Assembly: GCF_014641945.1 (NCBI RefSeq)
Contig: NZ_BMIJ01000007.1
Coordinates: 248,001-312,000 of the forward strand
Direction: 5' to 3'
DNA length: 64,000 nt
DNA from: Marinobacterium zhoushanense
GTDB taxonomy: Bacteria; Pseudomonadota; Gammaproteobacteria; Pseudomonadales; Balneatricaceae
Shown: positions 26,092 to 34,632 of the stretch, in pieces
Layout: every line of letters starts with the position of its first letter
Position numbering within the stretch: position 1 is the first letter of the stretch
Made by a program: the position numbers and the translations under genes
The notes under the pieces: generated by a model
The model's input: only the letters and a program-made list of their open reading frames with translations
The model's database searches: none
What the model was told of the DNA's origin: nothing

Positions 26092-26489
26092 TGTGGATGA
26101 AAAAAATGCCTGTGCCCTGTGGGTAAAGCCTGGGGATAAACCTTGTGGATCAACAGGTTCTGGCGTTGTAAACAGCGTCGCAGTACCGATTTGGCTGTTG
26201 ACAACTTTATCTTTTGCATAACGCCCACGGCAGCGAACAATAATTAAACGGTTTTTGCGGAGCCAGATATCATCGGGCTTGCAGGGGCGTCTCCTCGTGC
26301 TGTCCCTAAGTTGTCCAGAGTCTTGTGCACAGATTCTGTTTGCAACCGAACGGCATCTTCCACTGCTGCGGCAGCGTTTCCTTCACACGGGGATGAGCAT
26401 GTGGATATCGAGTTGACAGGGTGAGCGTAACCGCCACTGGATCTGTAGCCTGGGGGTAGATCTGGGCCGTTGCAGGCGGATGTGGATAA
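26092..26489. other. Gene-free stretch with a cluster of DnaA-box-like sequences
   Basis: The 570 bases between 26069 and 26639 hold no supported gene. On the plus strand they contain TGTGGATGA (26092), TGTGGGTAA (26118), TGGGGATAA (26131), TGTGGATCA (26144), TGTGGATAT (26400) and a perfect TGTGGATAA (26481). The last is the DnaA box TTATCCACA read on the minus strand, and all six point the same way. An AT-rich piece lies near 26205-26260. It could be a DnaA-titrating or DnaA-reactivating locus, or part of an origin. No dnaA, dnaN, mnmG or parAB is near, so an origin is less likely. Confidence 0.4.
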
Positions 26490-26639
26490 GCTTCAGCGTT
26501 GTGCTCGGTGTGCGCTTGGCTAGACTGAAACTATCCGCTTATAGCCCGGCGACGAAAAACTTGGATAATCAAGGGACGTGTTCCCTCGACAGACGTCTGA
26601 TCAGGGTGAAACTCCACCTCGTCAGGTGAGGACTTCGAA

Positions 26640-27593
26640 TTGGCATTACGTCCGCTCCATCGGATTCTCCTGCTATTGACTCTCGGCTTGTCGATGCTTG
26701 GCTGCAACAGCCCGGAGCCGCCGCTACGGCTCGGTACCAACGTTTGGCCCGGGTATGAGCCGCTGTACCTGGCCCGTGAGCTGGGGTATCTGGAGCGAGA
26801 CCGGGTGCAACTGGTGGAACTGCTGTCGGCCAGTGAGGTGATCAGGGCCTATCGTAACGGCGCGCTGGATGTGGTCGCGTTGACGCTGGATGAGGCGTTG
26901 CTGCTTCGGGACGGCGGGGTCGAGGCTCAGGTGCTGATGATTACCGATACCTCCTATGGCGCCGATGCCATCATCGCCCGCAACGGCGAAAGGGTGGCTG
27001 ATCTGAGGGGGCGGCGCGTGGGCGTGGAAACCAACGCGCTGGGTGCTTATATGCTGAGTCGGGCATTGAGTCTGGAGGGGCTGAACAGCTCTGAGGTGGA
27101 GATTGTGCCGCTGGAGGTGAATCAGCACGAAGAGGCGTTTTTACAGGGGCGCGTCGACGCTGTCGTGACCTTCGAGCCGGTACGTTCACGCTTGCTGGAT
27201 CGAGGAGGCGTCGAACTGTTCAATAGCCGAGCGATTCCCGATGAGGTGGTTGATCTACTGGTGGTCAGGCCCGAACTGGTCGAGAGCCGGCCTGAGCAGC
27301 TGAAGCATCTGCTCGATGTTTGGTTTCGCAGTGTCGCTTATATCAAAGCCCAACCGCTCAGGGCGCACGCCTTTATGTCGACCCGTCTAAGGTTGTCACC
27401 GGAGCAGGTCAAGCAAGCCCTGGCGGGGTTGCGTATACCCGATCGGCAGCACAATCAGGCCTTGATCTATGAGGAACCCTCCATGTTGTTACAGCAGGCC
27501 CAGCGCCTGAATGAGGTGATGGACAGGCGTGATCTGATCTCCGGGCCGGTTGATCTGCGCGACTTCTTCGTCCCTCAGGGTATCTGGGAATGA
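26640..27593 (+). CDS. NMT1/SsuA-type solute-binding lipoprotein
   Basis: The 317-residue protein has a lipoprotein signal with lipobox SMLGC (Cys22). A type II binding-protein fold follows: LRLGTNVWPGYEPLYLAREL at the start, then DVVALTLDEALLL, GRRVGVETNALGAYML and DAVVTFEPVRSRLL. This is the family that binds taurine, nitrate, sulfonates or thiamine precursors for ABC import. No permease or ATPase gene is beside it. The start is TTG at 26640 with GAGG upstream, just after a small CACCT/AGGTG hairpin that could mask the site. Its stop overlaps the ATG of the GGDEF-EAL gene, so the pair is translationally coupled, which suggests a sensing role. Confidence 0.85.
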   Translation: MALRPLHRILLLLTLGLSMLGCNSPEPPLRLGTNVWPGYEPLYLARELGYLERDRVQLVELLSASEVIRAYRNGALDVVALTLDEALLLRDGGVEAQVLMITDTSYGADAIIARNGERVADLRGRRVGVETNALGAYMLSRALSLEGLNSSEVEIVPLEVNQHEEAFLQGRVDAVVTFEPVRSRLLDRGGVELFNSRAIPDEVVDLLVVRPELVESRPEQLKHLLDVWFRSVAYIKAQPLRAHAFMSTRLRLSPEQVKQALAGLRIPDRQHNQALIYEEPSMLLQQAQRLNEVMDRRDLISGPVDLRDFFVPQGIWE

Positions 27594-30376
27594 AGAGAGT
27601 CACTGCTCCGCCGCTGCGCCTGTTGGTGCCGGGGGCGATTCTGTTAGTCGGATTGCTGGCGTTGCTGTTTTCATTGCTGATCGTACGTCCCTATCTGCTC
27701 TCCCTGTCCAAGGAGTACACCGAAAGCGATATCCGTTACTCGTTGAACCGGTTGCAGGGCACACTCGAATATATGTTGATGCGCGGCGATATCCGTGGCG
27801 TGCAGCGGGAGGTGGCGGCCAACAGTGTGCGGCGGGACGTCAAATATCTGTTGGTCGTCGATCAGCAGCGCAGCGTGATCGCATCGTCGATGCTGTCGGG
27901 GGTCGGGCAACCGCTGGAACAGTTGGCACTGCACGAGGCCTCTGGCCTGTATGACCGAGTGGTATCGATGCGATCGGTTCAGCTGGCAGACTCACCAGTG
28001 GAAAACACGATTTACGGTGCGGCACCGCTGCTCTTTCCCGACACCGGGCGTCTGCGCAGTGACAGTTGGGGAGCGGTGCTGATCGAGCTGGACCTGCAAC
28101 AAACGGGCGGCCAACTGGTATCGGGCATCGAACAGCTGTTCGTCTGGGTGTCGATAGGTATCCTGCTGTTCGGTGGACTGTTCCTGTTTGCCTTCGACCG
28201 CCATGTCAGTCGCCGTCTGCGCAAGATAATCGATGGTGTTTCCCGACTCGAGTCCGGGCGATATGACAAGCGGATCAAGCTCTCGGGACGAGATGAGCTG
28301 GCCAAGATAGCCGAGGCGCTGAATGGTCTGTCGGAGTCATTGAACTCGAGTCGGGAGGCGCTGATCAGTCAGCATATGCTGTTCGACGAGATCATGCGCC
28401 ACATACCGGCGATGGTCAGTATCGTTACCCTGTCCGGGCGTTTTGTCTACGTCAATCCCCGTTTCGTCAGCACCTATGGATATGATCCCCGGGTCCCTGG
28501 GGACAAAGCGCATAACCCCCTGCCGGCAGACTGGATTGCTAACCATCGCAAGGCCAACCAGCAGGTACTGGACAGTGGAGAACCGGCCCAGTTCGAGTGG
28601 TCCCTGGTGCTGAATGGGCGGTTACGGACCCTGTTCATGGTCAAGTTCCCGCTTTACGAAGCGGAGGAGGCGCGGGTCTGCACCATCGCCATGGATATCA
28701 CTGAAAAGCAGCAGAATGAACAGCGGATTAACATATCCCGTCGTATCTTTGAGAACACCACGGAGGGGATCATCATCACCGATGCCGACCGGAAGATCGT
28801 CGAACTCAACGACTCCTTTGCCCGGATCGTCGGCTACCAGAAACATCAGTTGATCGGGAAACGACCGGATATGTTGAAGTCCACGCTGCAGGACAGGGCG
28901 TTTTATCAGGAGTTCTGGCACCAGCTGCGCAGCAAGGGGCGTTGGCGCGGCGAGGTGGTCAATCGCCATCCGGACGGTACGCTCTACCCGGTGCGCCTGT
29001 CGGTCAGCTCGATCACCGAACGGGATGGTCGAATCAGCGGCTATTTTGCCATCTACCAGGATATCAGTGCCGAAAAGCGTGCCGAGGAGGCGCTGCGTGA
29101 GCTGGCCTACTACGACACCCTGACCGGGCTCTATAACCGCGCCTCGTTCAAGCAGAAGGTGGGCGAAGCGGTACAGAGGATGCAGCGTTACAACGAGCCC
29201 TTTGGCCTGCTGTTTATCGACCTGGATCGATTCAAGGAGGTAAACGACAGCAACGGTCATGAGCTGGGCGACACCCTGCTCGAGCAGGTGGCGCGTCGCA
29301 TTGAAAGCCGGTTGCGCAAGCTCGATGTGGCGTGCCGCCTGGGTGGCGACGAGTTCACCGTGCTGGTGCCGCACATCGACAATGAAACCCAGTTGGCGGT
29401 GGTCGCGCAGAAGCTGATCGATGCTATTGGCCAGCCATACACGATTGCCGGGCAGGAGCTGGGTATCGGCTGCAGTATCGGCATCGTCGTCGCACCGCGG
29501 GATGGTGAGGATCGGGATCAGTTGATGCGCAATGCGGATGCGGCCATGTATCACGCGAAGGAGAGCGGCCGCGGCCGGTACGCCTTCTTCGATGCCCGGA
29601 TAGAGGCGCGCAACCGGCGGCTGGTCAGCATCAAGCAAGGGCTGCGCCAGGCCGAGGCCAGGGGAGAGCTGAGCCTGGTCTACCAGCCGGAGGTGGATCC
29701 ACTGACCGGTGAGGTAAGGATCTATGAAGCGCTGATGCGCTGGAACAGCGCCGAACTGGGTCCGGTGTCGCCGGCGGAGTTTATCCCGGTGGCAGAGGAG
29801 TCGGATCTGATCGTCGATCTGACCCGCTGGTTGATCGAGCGAGTGGCGACCGAATCCTGTACCGAACCACTGCGCAGCAGCAATATCAGCATCAACCTGT
29901 CACCGCGGCAATTCCGCAGCGAAAGCTGGTTGAGCATGGTGCGCGACAGAATAGATGACCGCAAGCTGGATCCAGCACGGCTCTGTATCGAGGTCACCGA
30001 GAGTGCGCTGGTGGAGAATTTCGACCTGGCCAGTGAGCAGCTCAGGGAGATCAAACAGCTGGGCATCGAAGTGGCGATCGACGACTTCGGCACCGGCTAT
30101 TCGTCGCTTGCCTACCTCAAGCGCTTGCCGATCGACTACCTGAAGATAGACCGCTCCTTCGTCGCCGATATTCATCAGGACGCGGACGATCGCACCATTG
30201 TGGAAACGGTTATCGTCATGGCGCATGCGATGGGGCTTAAGGTGGTAGCCGAAGGGGCGGAAACCGAGCAGCAGGTCGATTTCCTGCGCGAGCAGGGGTG
30301 TGATCTGATCCAGGGCTATTACTATGCCCGCCCACTACCGTTGAGCGCATTGGACAGGGATCTGGCAAACAGCTGA
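27590..30376 (+). CDS. Membrane GGDEF-EAL cyclic-di-GMP enzyme with HAMP and PAS domains
   Basis: The 928-residue protein has a membrane helix (about 10-32), a periplasmic domain (33-180), a second helix (about 182-204), HAMP (205-255), two PAS domains (about 265-375 and 385-500), GGDEF (about 505-665) and EAL (about 680-925). The cyclase signature is intact (LGGDEFTVL near 585), as are the EAL signature (IYEALMRW near 712) and the loop DDFGTGYSSL. It may therefore make, break or both make and break c-di-GMP. It overlaps the preceding binding-lipoprotein gene (ATGA), so ligand-loaded lipoprotein probably speaks to its periplasmic domain. The output is expected to be motility or biofilm control. 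Confidence 0.94.
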   Translation: MKRVTAPPLRLLVPGAILLVGLLALLFSLLIVRPYLLSLSKEYTESDIRYSLNRLQGTLEYMLMRGDIRGVQREVAANSVRRDVKYLLVVDQQRSVIASSMLSGVGQPLEQLALHEASGLYDRVVSMRSVQLADSPVENTIYGAAPLLFPDTGRLRSDSWGAVLIELDLQQTGGQLVSGIEQLFVWVSIGILLFGGLFLFAFDRHVSRRLRKIIDGVSRLESGRYDKRIKLSGRDELAKIAEALNGLSESLNSSREALISQHMLFDEIMRHIPAMVSIVTLSGRFVYVNPRFVSTYGYDPRVPGDKAHNPLPADWIANHRKANQQVLDSGEPAQFEWSLVLNGRLRTLFMVKFPLYEAEEARVCTIAMDITEKQQNEQRINISRRIFENTTEGIIITDADRKIVELNDSFARIVGYQKHQLIGKRPDMLKSTLQDRAFYQEFWHQLRSKGRWRGEVVNRHPDGTLYPVRLSVSSITERDGRISGYFAIYQDISAEKRAEEALRELAYYDTLTGLYNRASFKQKVGEAVQRMQRYNEPFGLLFIDLDRFKEVNDSNGHELGDTLLEQVARRIESRLRKLDVACRLGGDEFTVLVPHIDNETQLAVVAQKLIDAIGQPYTIAGQELGIGCSIGIVVAPRDGEDRDQLMRNADAAMYHAKESGRGRYAFFDARIEARNRRLVSIKQGLRQAEARGELSLVYQPEVDPLTGEVRIYEALMRWNSAELGPVSPAEFIPVAEESDLIVDLTRWLIERVATESCTEPLRSSNISINLSPRQFRSESWLSMVRDRIDDRKLDPARLCIEVTESALVENFDLASEQLREIKQLGIEVAIDDFGTGYSSLAYLKRLPIDYLKIDRSFVADIHQDADDRTIVETVIVMAHAMGLKVVAEGAETEQQVDFLREQGCDLIQGYYYARPLPLSALDRDLANS

Positions 30377-30426
30377 ACATGGATTGATCAACTGCGGCTC
30401 CATTACGAGAAAGTTGTGCTAAGTGG

Positions 30427-30454
30427 TTGACACTCAAATTTTTGGCGGTAATAT
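30427..30454 (+). promoter_or_regulatory. Sigma-70 promoter of the tRNA cluster
   Basis: A perfect -35 TTGACA (30427-30432) and -10 TAATAT (30449-30454) are 16 bases apart, followed by a GC-rich discriminator as in stable RNA promoters. The first tRNA starts 17 bases downstream. Confidence 0.8.
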
Positions 30455-30470
30455 TTGCGCCCATCCTTAC

Positions 30471-30558
30471 GGAGGGATGGCTGAGTGGTTGAAAGCACCG
30501 GTCTTGAAAACCGACGAGTCGCGAGGCTCCCAGGGTTCGAATCCCTGTCCCTCCGCCA
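30471..30558 (+). tRNA. tRNA-Ser(UGA)
   Basis: An 88-base class II tRNA with encoded CCA. The acceptor GGAGGGA pairs with TCCCTCC, the anticodon loop is CTTGAAA (anticodon TGA), a long variable arm follows, and the T-loop is GGTTCGAATCC. First of a four-tRNA cluster. Confidence 0.97.
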
Positions 30559-30579
30559 TTTAAGGATACAAAGGGTTTT

Positions 30580-30655
30580 TCCTCGATAGCTCAGTTGGTA
30601 GAGCAGTAGACTGTTAATCTATTGGTCGCTGGTTCGAGTCCAGCTCGAGGAGCCA
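30580..30655 (+). tRNA. tRNA-Asn(GUU)
   Basis: A 76-base tRNA with acceptor TCCTCGA/TCGAGGA, anticodon loop CTGTTAA (anticodon GTT), T-arm GGTTCGAGTCC and encoded CCA. Confidence 0.97.
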
Positions 30656-30693
30656 ACCCTCCAACTCGTCAGAGTTGGAAAATGAGTTTGAGA

Positions 30694-30769
30694 GGGTCGT
30701 TAGCTCAGTTGGTAGAGCAGTTGGCTTTTAACCAATTGGTCATAGGTTCAAGTCCTATACGACCCACCA
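30694..30769 (+). tRNA. tRNA-Lys(UUU), copy 1
   Basis: A 76-base tRNA with acceptor GGGTCGT/ACGACCC, anticodon loop CTTTTAA (anticodon TTT), T-loop GGTTCAAGTCC and encoded CCA. Copy 2 follows 17 bases later. Confidence 0.97.
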
Positions 30770-30786
30770 CTCTCAACTCACCCGGC

Positions 30787-30862
30787 GGGTCGTTAGCTCA
30801 GTTGGTAGAGCAGTTGGCTTTTAACCAATTGGTCATAGGTTCGAATCCTATACGACCCACCA
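30787..30862 (+). tRNA. tRNA-Lys(UUU), copy 2
   Basis: A tandem copy of the preceding tRNA-Lys, identical except in the T-loop region (TTCGAATCC instead of TTCAAGTCC). A C/T-rich tract follows but no clear hairpin. Confidence 0.97.
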
Positions 30863-30956
30863 CTTCTCTTTCTCTTTCCTCTTTTACTTTTCAAAGCTCC
30901 GGTAATCGATGCTCCGTTAGCGGTCCGGCAATTGGCTGTCAGGCCAGCGTCACGCC

Positions 30957-31457
30957 TTAGCGATAGCTGACCTCGACGATCTCGAACCACTCTTCGGCAC
31001 CATCGGGTTTTTTCAACCAGATCTCGTCACCGGCCTGCTTTTTCAGCATCAGCCGCGCCAGCGGCGAGTCGACACTGATATAGCCGGGCGCATCACCGAT
31101 CTCGTCGGCGCCGACGATGCGGTATTCACGCTGCTCGCCCTGCTCATCCTCAAGCCGGACCCAGGCGCCGAAGAAGACCGTGTCCCGGTCATCGGGGATG
31201 CGGTCGACCACGTTGATATTCTCCAGCCGCTTGGACAGATAACGGATGCGGCGATCGATCTCGCGCAGCTGTTTTTTGCCGTAGATATACTCGGCGTTCT
31301 CCGAGCGATCGCCCTGGGCTGCTGCCTCCTTGACCGCCTGGGTCACTTCGGGGCGCTTCTCTTTCCACAGGTATTTCAGCTCGGCATTGAGCCTTTCATA
31401 GCCTTGGAGCGTGATGTAGGGGGCGCTACGGGGTGCGGGTGGACGCCAGCGGGACAT
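30957..31457 (-). CDS. greB: Transcription elongation factor GreB
   Basis: The 166-residue protein has the Gre layout. An N-terminal coiled-coil finger covers about residues 12-85, with the acidic tip GDRSENAEYIYGKKQLREIDRR, and a C-terminal FKBP-like domain covers 90-166 (GYISVDSPLARLMLKKQAGDEI). The basic start and the tip motif fit GreB better than GreA. It rescues backtracked RNA polymerase by stimulating transcript cleavage. It converges on the tRNA cluster and diverges from the small uncharacterised gene at 31536. Confidence 0.95.
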   Translation of the reverse strand: MSRWRPPAPRSAPYITLQGYERLNAELKYLWKEKRPEVTQAVKEAAAQGDRSENAEYIYGKKQLREIDRRIRYLSKRLENINVVDRIPDDRDTVFFGAWVRLEDEQGEQREYRIVGADEIGDAPGYISVDSPLARLMLKKQAGDEIWLKKPDGAEEWFEIVEVSYR

Positions 31458-31535
31458 ACAACTTCCTGATTACACTAAAATATTTAAAGAATATAACGTC
31501 CAAGCCGATAGAGGAAAAGGTGCTCTGGAGGTGCA

Positions 31536-31967
31536 ATGCAGACGGAACGAATTCAGCAACGGATAGAAACTTACACGGCGGATCTGCCCCAGGCGGTGCA
31601 GTCGTCCAATGGTGCCCGTTTCGCCATGCTGCTCAGCCTGATCGCCTCCAATCAGGAGCTGTACTCGCCGGTCCGTCAACCGGCGACCGGGGATGGCAGT
31701 TTCGAGCTGGTACAGGACACGCTCCGCTATCCGGATCCTAACGAGTTCTATACCGAGGCGGTGGTCGATCGTCTCAATCGTTCAGTCAATGGCGGCCAGC
31801 GTGGCGAGTACGCTTACCTGGTCAGCCATGTCGACACCCAGGCGCATATCCCGCGTCAGGGCCGAATTGCCTCCGACAGCTTCGAGCAGGTTGCGCTCGC
31901 CTCCAGCGGCCGTATGATGATCGATCTGATCGACCGCTCGCGTCACTCGGTTGAGGTACGTGCCTGA
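31536..31967 (+). CDS. Uncharacterised conserved-looking protein
   Basis: This soluble protein has 143 residues, no signal peptide and no membrane segment. It starts after a strong ribosome site (GGAGGTGCA) and has normal codon use. The N-terminal half is helical (ERIQQRIETYTADLPQAVQS and ARFAMLLSLIASNQEL). The middle is rich in Pro and Tyr (DTLRYPDPNEFYTEAVVDRL) and the end is acidic-basic (GRMMIDLIDRSRHSVEV). It has no cysteine and no motif I can name. It is alone, diverging from greB, with the EamA gene 50 bases downstream on the same strand. Confidence 0.72.
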   Translation: MQTERIQQRIETYTADLPQAVQSSNGARFAMLLSLIASNQELYSPVRQPATGDGSFELVQDTLRYPDPNEFYTEAVVDRLNRSVNGGQRGEYAYLVSHVDTQAHIPRQGRIASDSFEQVALASSGRMMIDLIDRSRHSVEVRA

Positions 31968-32017
31968 GTCCAGGCTCGCTGAACATTCAGTCCGTTATCG
32001 TCCGCTAAGGATCTTCC

Positions 32018-32914
32018 ATGTCTGTTAAAAATCAGTCGCGCGCCATGTTGCTCGGCGGTGCGGCCGTACTGCTCTGGTCCACCGTGGCCACCGCATTCAA
32101 GCTCTCGCTGCAGTGGCTGTCACCGCTGCAACTGCTCGGCTGGGCCAGCCTGTTCTCGACCCTGGTGCTGGCGATCGCGGTCAGCTGGCAGCATCAGTGG
32201 GGTGCGCTGTGCTCTGCGCTGAAGGCGCGGCCTGTGTATTACCTTCTGCTCGGTGCCATCAATCCGGCGATCTACTACCTGGTACTGTTTCGCGCTTACG
32301 ATCTGCTGCCGGCGCAGCAGGCGCAGGCGATCAACTACACCTGGGCGCTGACACTGTCGCTGCTGGCCGTTCCGCTGCTCAAGCAGCCGCTGCGTCGGCG
32401 GGATATGATCGCGCTCGGCGGCGGTTATCTGGGGGCGCTGATGATCGCCACCCGTGGCGATCTGCTGGCCCTGGACTTCGACAGCGGCGAAGGGGTGGCG
32501 CTGGCGATGATCAGCACCCTGTTCTGGGCCCTGTACTGGATTCTGAATGCGCGAGGCACCGCTCCGGCAACGGTGATGCTGCTGATCTGTTTCCTGGTCG
32601 GCACGCCGCTGGTATGGGCGCTGATGGCCTGGCAGGGGGAGCTGGGGCTACCGTCGTGGAGGGCGCTGGCTGGCGCGGCCTGGGTCGGCCTGTTCGAGAT
32701 GGGTGTGACCTTCATGCTCTGGCTCGGCGCCATGCGCAGCGCGGTGCACGTCAGCCGGGTGAGCAATCTGATCTTCCTGTCACCCTTTCTGTCGCTGGTG
32801 TTTATTCGTTATCTGCTGGAGGAGCCGATCGCGCCGGCGACCTTTATCGGTCTGGCGATGATTATCTGTGCCGTGATCTATCAGCAGCGAGGTGGCGAGC
32901 AGAACGAGTCCTGA
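32018..32914 (+). CDS. EamA/DMT-family inner-membrane transporter
   Basis: The 298-residue protein has ten hydrophobic segments in two EamA repeats (about 8-140 and 155-290). Family segments include LLGAINPAIYYLVLFRAYDLLPAQQAQ and SNLIFLSPFLSLVFIRYLLEEPIAPATF. It is the second DMT exporter in the window and only distantly like the one at 3307. The substrate is unknown. It converges on zntB with a 15-base gap, so both probably lack a separate terminator here. Confidence 0.87.
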   Translation: MSVKNQSRAMLLGGAAVLLWSTVATAFKLSLQWLSPLQLLGWASLFSTLVLAIAVSWQHQWGALCSALKARPVYYLLLGAINPAIYYLVLFRAYDLLPAQQAQAINYTWALTLSLLAVPLLKQPLRRRDMIALGGGYLGALMIATRGDLLALDFDSGEGVALAMISTLFWALYWILNARGTAPATVMLLICFLVGTPLVWALMAWQGELGLPSWRALAGAAWVGLFEMGVTFMLWLGAMRSAVHVSRVSNLIFLSPFLSLVFIRYLLEEPIAPATFIGLAMIICAVIYQQRGGEQNES

Positions 32915-32929
32915 ACACCCGGACTTGTG

Positions 32930-33904
32930 CTAAAGCCAGCGCCTGCGCCGGAACAGCCAGATCTGTGCTGCGACCAGAATGCAGAGAAAGATCGCGAACA
33001 GCCCGAACGCGTAAGGGTTGTCGGCGCCGGGTATGCCGCCCACATTGATCCCCAGCAGGCCGGTGAGGAAGCCCAGCGGCAGGAAGATCGCCGCGATCAG
33101 CGACAGGATATACATGCGCTGGTTGAGCTGGTCGGAGAGCTGGCTGATCAGCTCCTCCTGTGCCATGGCGGCGCGCTCGCGGATCATATCCAGGTCTTCG
33201 ATGTGGCGCAGCAGGCGGTCGCTGACCTCGCGCAGCAGCAGTTTCTGCTCCGCGCTGATCCAGGTTAGCTTCTCGCTCTGCAACTGGTTGAAGGCATCGC
33301 GCTGAGGGCCAAAGTAGCGTCGCAGGCGGATGGTCTGGCGGCGCAGGCCCGCCAAAGACTGGCGCAGCGTGGTATCGTGCTGCTCGAGTATATCGAGCTC
33401 CAGCGCGGCTAGCGTCTCCTCGGTCTCCTCGACCACGTCGCCCATGCGCATCACCAGTCGATCGCTGAGATCGACCAGAAACTCGGCAACATCCCGTGGT
33501 GCCTTACCGGCGCGGCAATCCTCGGCAAGGCCGGTCACCGATTGCAGTCGGCGCTTGCGGGTGGACACGATTAACTTCGGCGTGACATAGAGTCGCACCG
33601 AGACCATATCGTCAGGGTCGGCGCCCGGATTCAGGTTGACACCCCGCAGGGCGATCAACAAGCCATCACCGATCTGTGCCGCACGTGGGCGGGTGTTTTC
33701 GGTGAGTAGGGCTTCGGTGATCAGCTCCGGCAGCGCAGAGTCATGCATCAGCCAGTGCTGCGCCGAGGGATCGGTGTAGTCCAGATGGAGCCAGAGTATG
33801 CCCTGTTCCGGCGTCCAGTCCTGGATCTGTGCACCGCTCAGGTCACGGGCACCGCCCACGCCATCAAGCAGCAGTGCGTGCAGAGGATTGTCTGGATGGG
33901 TCAT
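32930..33904 (-). CDS. zntB: Zinc transporter ZntB (CorA family)
   Basis: The 324-residue protein has the CorA/ZntB form. A soluble N-terminal domain contains WLHLDYTDPSAQHWL, a long helical funnel covers about 150-260, and two C-terminal membrane helices start at about 265. The pore motif is GIN in LLGINVGGIPG, not the GMN of CorA magnesium channels, which favours ZntB. ZntB moves Zn2+ across the inner membrane. The ATG at 33904 gives the normal length; an upstream in-frame start at 34075 would add 57 low-complexity residues and is rejected. It may follow in the same transcript as the small gene at 33921-34313. Confidence 0.9.
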   Translation of the reverse strand: MTHPDNPLHALLLDGVGGARDLSGAQIQDWTPEQGILWLHLDYTDPSAQHWLMHDSALPELITEALLTENTRPRAAQIGDGLLIALRGVNLNPGADPDDMVSVRLYVTPKLIVSTRKRRLQSVTGLAEDCRAGKAPRDVAEFLVDLSDRLVMRMGDVVEETEETLAALELDILEQHDTTLRQSLAGLRRQTIRLRRYFGPQRDAFNQLQSEKLTWISAEQKLLLREVSDRLLRHIEDLDMIRERAAMAQEELISQLSDQLNQRMYILSLIAAIFLPLGFLTGLLGINVGGIPGADNPYAFGLFAIFLCILVAAQIWLFRRRRWL

Positions 33905-33920
33905 GCTGGCGGCTAGTCCT

Positions 33921-34313
33921 TCAGCTATTGGGCCACTGGATCTTCTCGGCGATGCCGTTCTCGATCCGCCACCACTCCTCTTCGTCGTTGTCGTTACTCT
34001 CTGTCCAGCTTTCGGCGATACAGCGTACCTGGGTGCCGAGCGCCCTGGAGACCTCGTGAGCGCAGTCGATATCACGCGGCCAGGGGGTCTTGTCAGAACG
34101 GAACCAGATGCTGATCCAGGCTTTGCCGACCGCCTTTTCGTGGATCATCACCGGCACGGTGCAACGCTCGATGCTGACCTCAAGCGCATGGGTGCCGCCG
34201 ACGCTGTTCAGTGTGCGCACCTCGTCACAGCGCTCTCCGAGCCACTCAAGAATCGTCTCCAGCGGGCAATTCTTGATATACACCTCGATATCGGGATGAC
34301 GCTGTTCACTCAT
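33921..34313 (-). CDS. Uncharacterised small acidic protein
   Basis: The 130-residue soluble protein (start MSEQRHPDIEVYIKNCPLETI) has several Trp and Cys residues, with an acidic C-terminal stretch (WTESNDNDEEEWWRIENG). There is no signal or membrane segment. The sequence looks like a conserved gammaproteobacterial hypothetical protein of one alpha/beta domain, but I cannot name a function. The start overlaps the end of the membrane-protein gene upstream by 8 bases. It therefore belongs to a tight same-strand run: rlmA, membrane protein, this gene, zntB. Confidence 0.75.
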   Translation of the reverse strand: MSEQRHPDIEVYIKNCPLETILEWLGERCDEVRTLNSVGGTHALEVSIERCTVPVMIHEKAVGKAWISIWFRSDKTPWPRDIDCAHEVSRALGTQVRCIAESWTESNDNDEEEWWRIENGIAEKIQWPNS

Positions 34314-34632
34314 GTTTTTTGTCCAGGAAGCTGAGGATGCGAAGTACGCTCAGGCTCAGATAGCCGAATGAAGCGAGTATGATGCCGCCCCCGATCAGGA
34401 TCAAGCCGCCCAGGGCGATCAGTTCCGCGTTCAGCCCTGGGGGGAACAGGTACTGACCGGCACCGACCAGCGCCAGGCCGAGCGTGAACAGGCTGAAGCC
34501 TGACAGCAGCAGGGTGAAGTTCTGGCGCGGGCTGTCGGCACGGGTATGCAGCCACTCACGTATACGCATAGTTTTGGGTGCGGTTAGGTTGCCGTATCTG
34601 CTATGGGACTCAGATTTTCCCAACTGGTTCAC
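34306..34632 (-). CDS. Small two-helix membrane protein
   Basis: Up to 108 residues, with two membrane helices at about 42-65 (LLLSGFSLFTLGLALVGAGQYL) and 72-95 (IALGGLILIGGGIILASFGY). The GTG at 34632 overlaps the rlmA stop as GTGA, which suggests translational coupling; an ATG at 34569 (87 residues) is the alternative, but neither has a strong ribosome site. The function is unknown. It sits between rlmA and the small acidic protein in a run of overlapping genes. Confidence 0.65.
   Translation of the reverse strand: MNQLGKSESHSRYGNLTAPKTMRIREWLHTRADSPRQNFTLLLSGFSLFTLGLALVGAGQYLFPPGLNAELIALGGLILIGGGIILASFGYLSLSVLRILSFLDKKHE

Noticed and set aside
26069..26639. Chromosome origin (oriC)
   Set aside because: DnaA-box-like sequences are present, but there is no dnaA, dnaN, gyrB, mnmG or parAB nearby and no clear AT-rich repeat block; kept as a DnaA-box cluster only.
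26521..26639. Cyclic-di-GMP riboswitch in front of the lipoprotein / GGDEF-EAL pair
   Set aside because: Small hairpins are present, but I could not match the conserved GEMM core elements.
30694..30862. Tandem repeat or short CRISPR-like pair
   Set aside because: The two near-identical units are complete tRNA-Lys genes; no spacer-repeat array is present.
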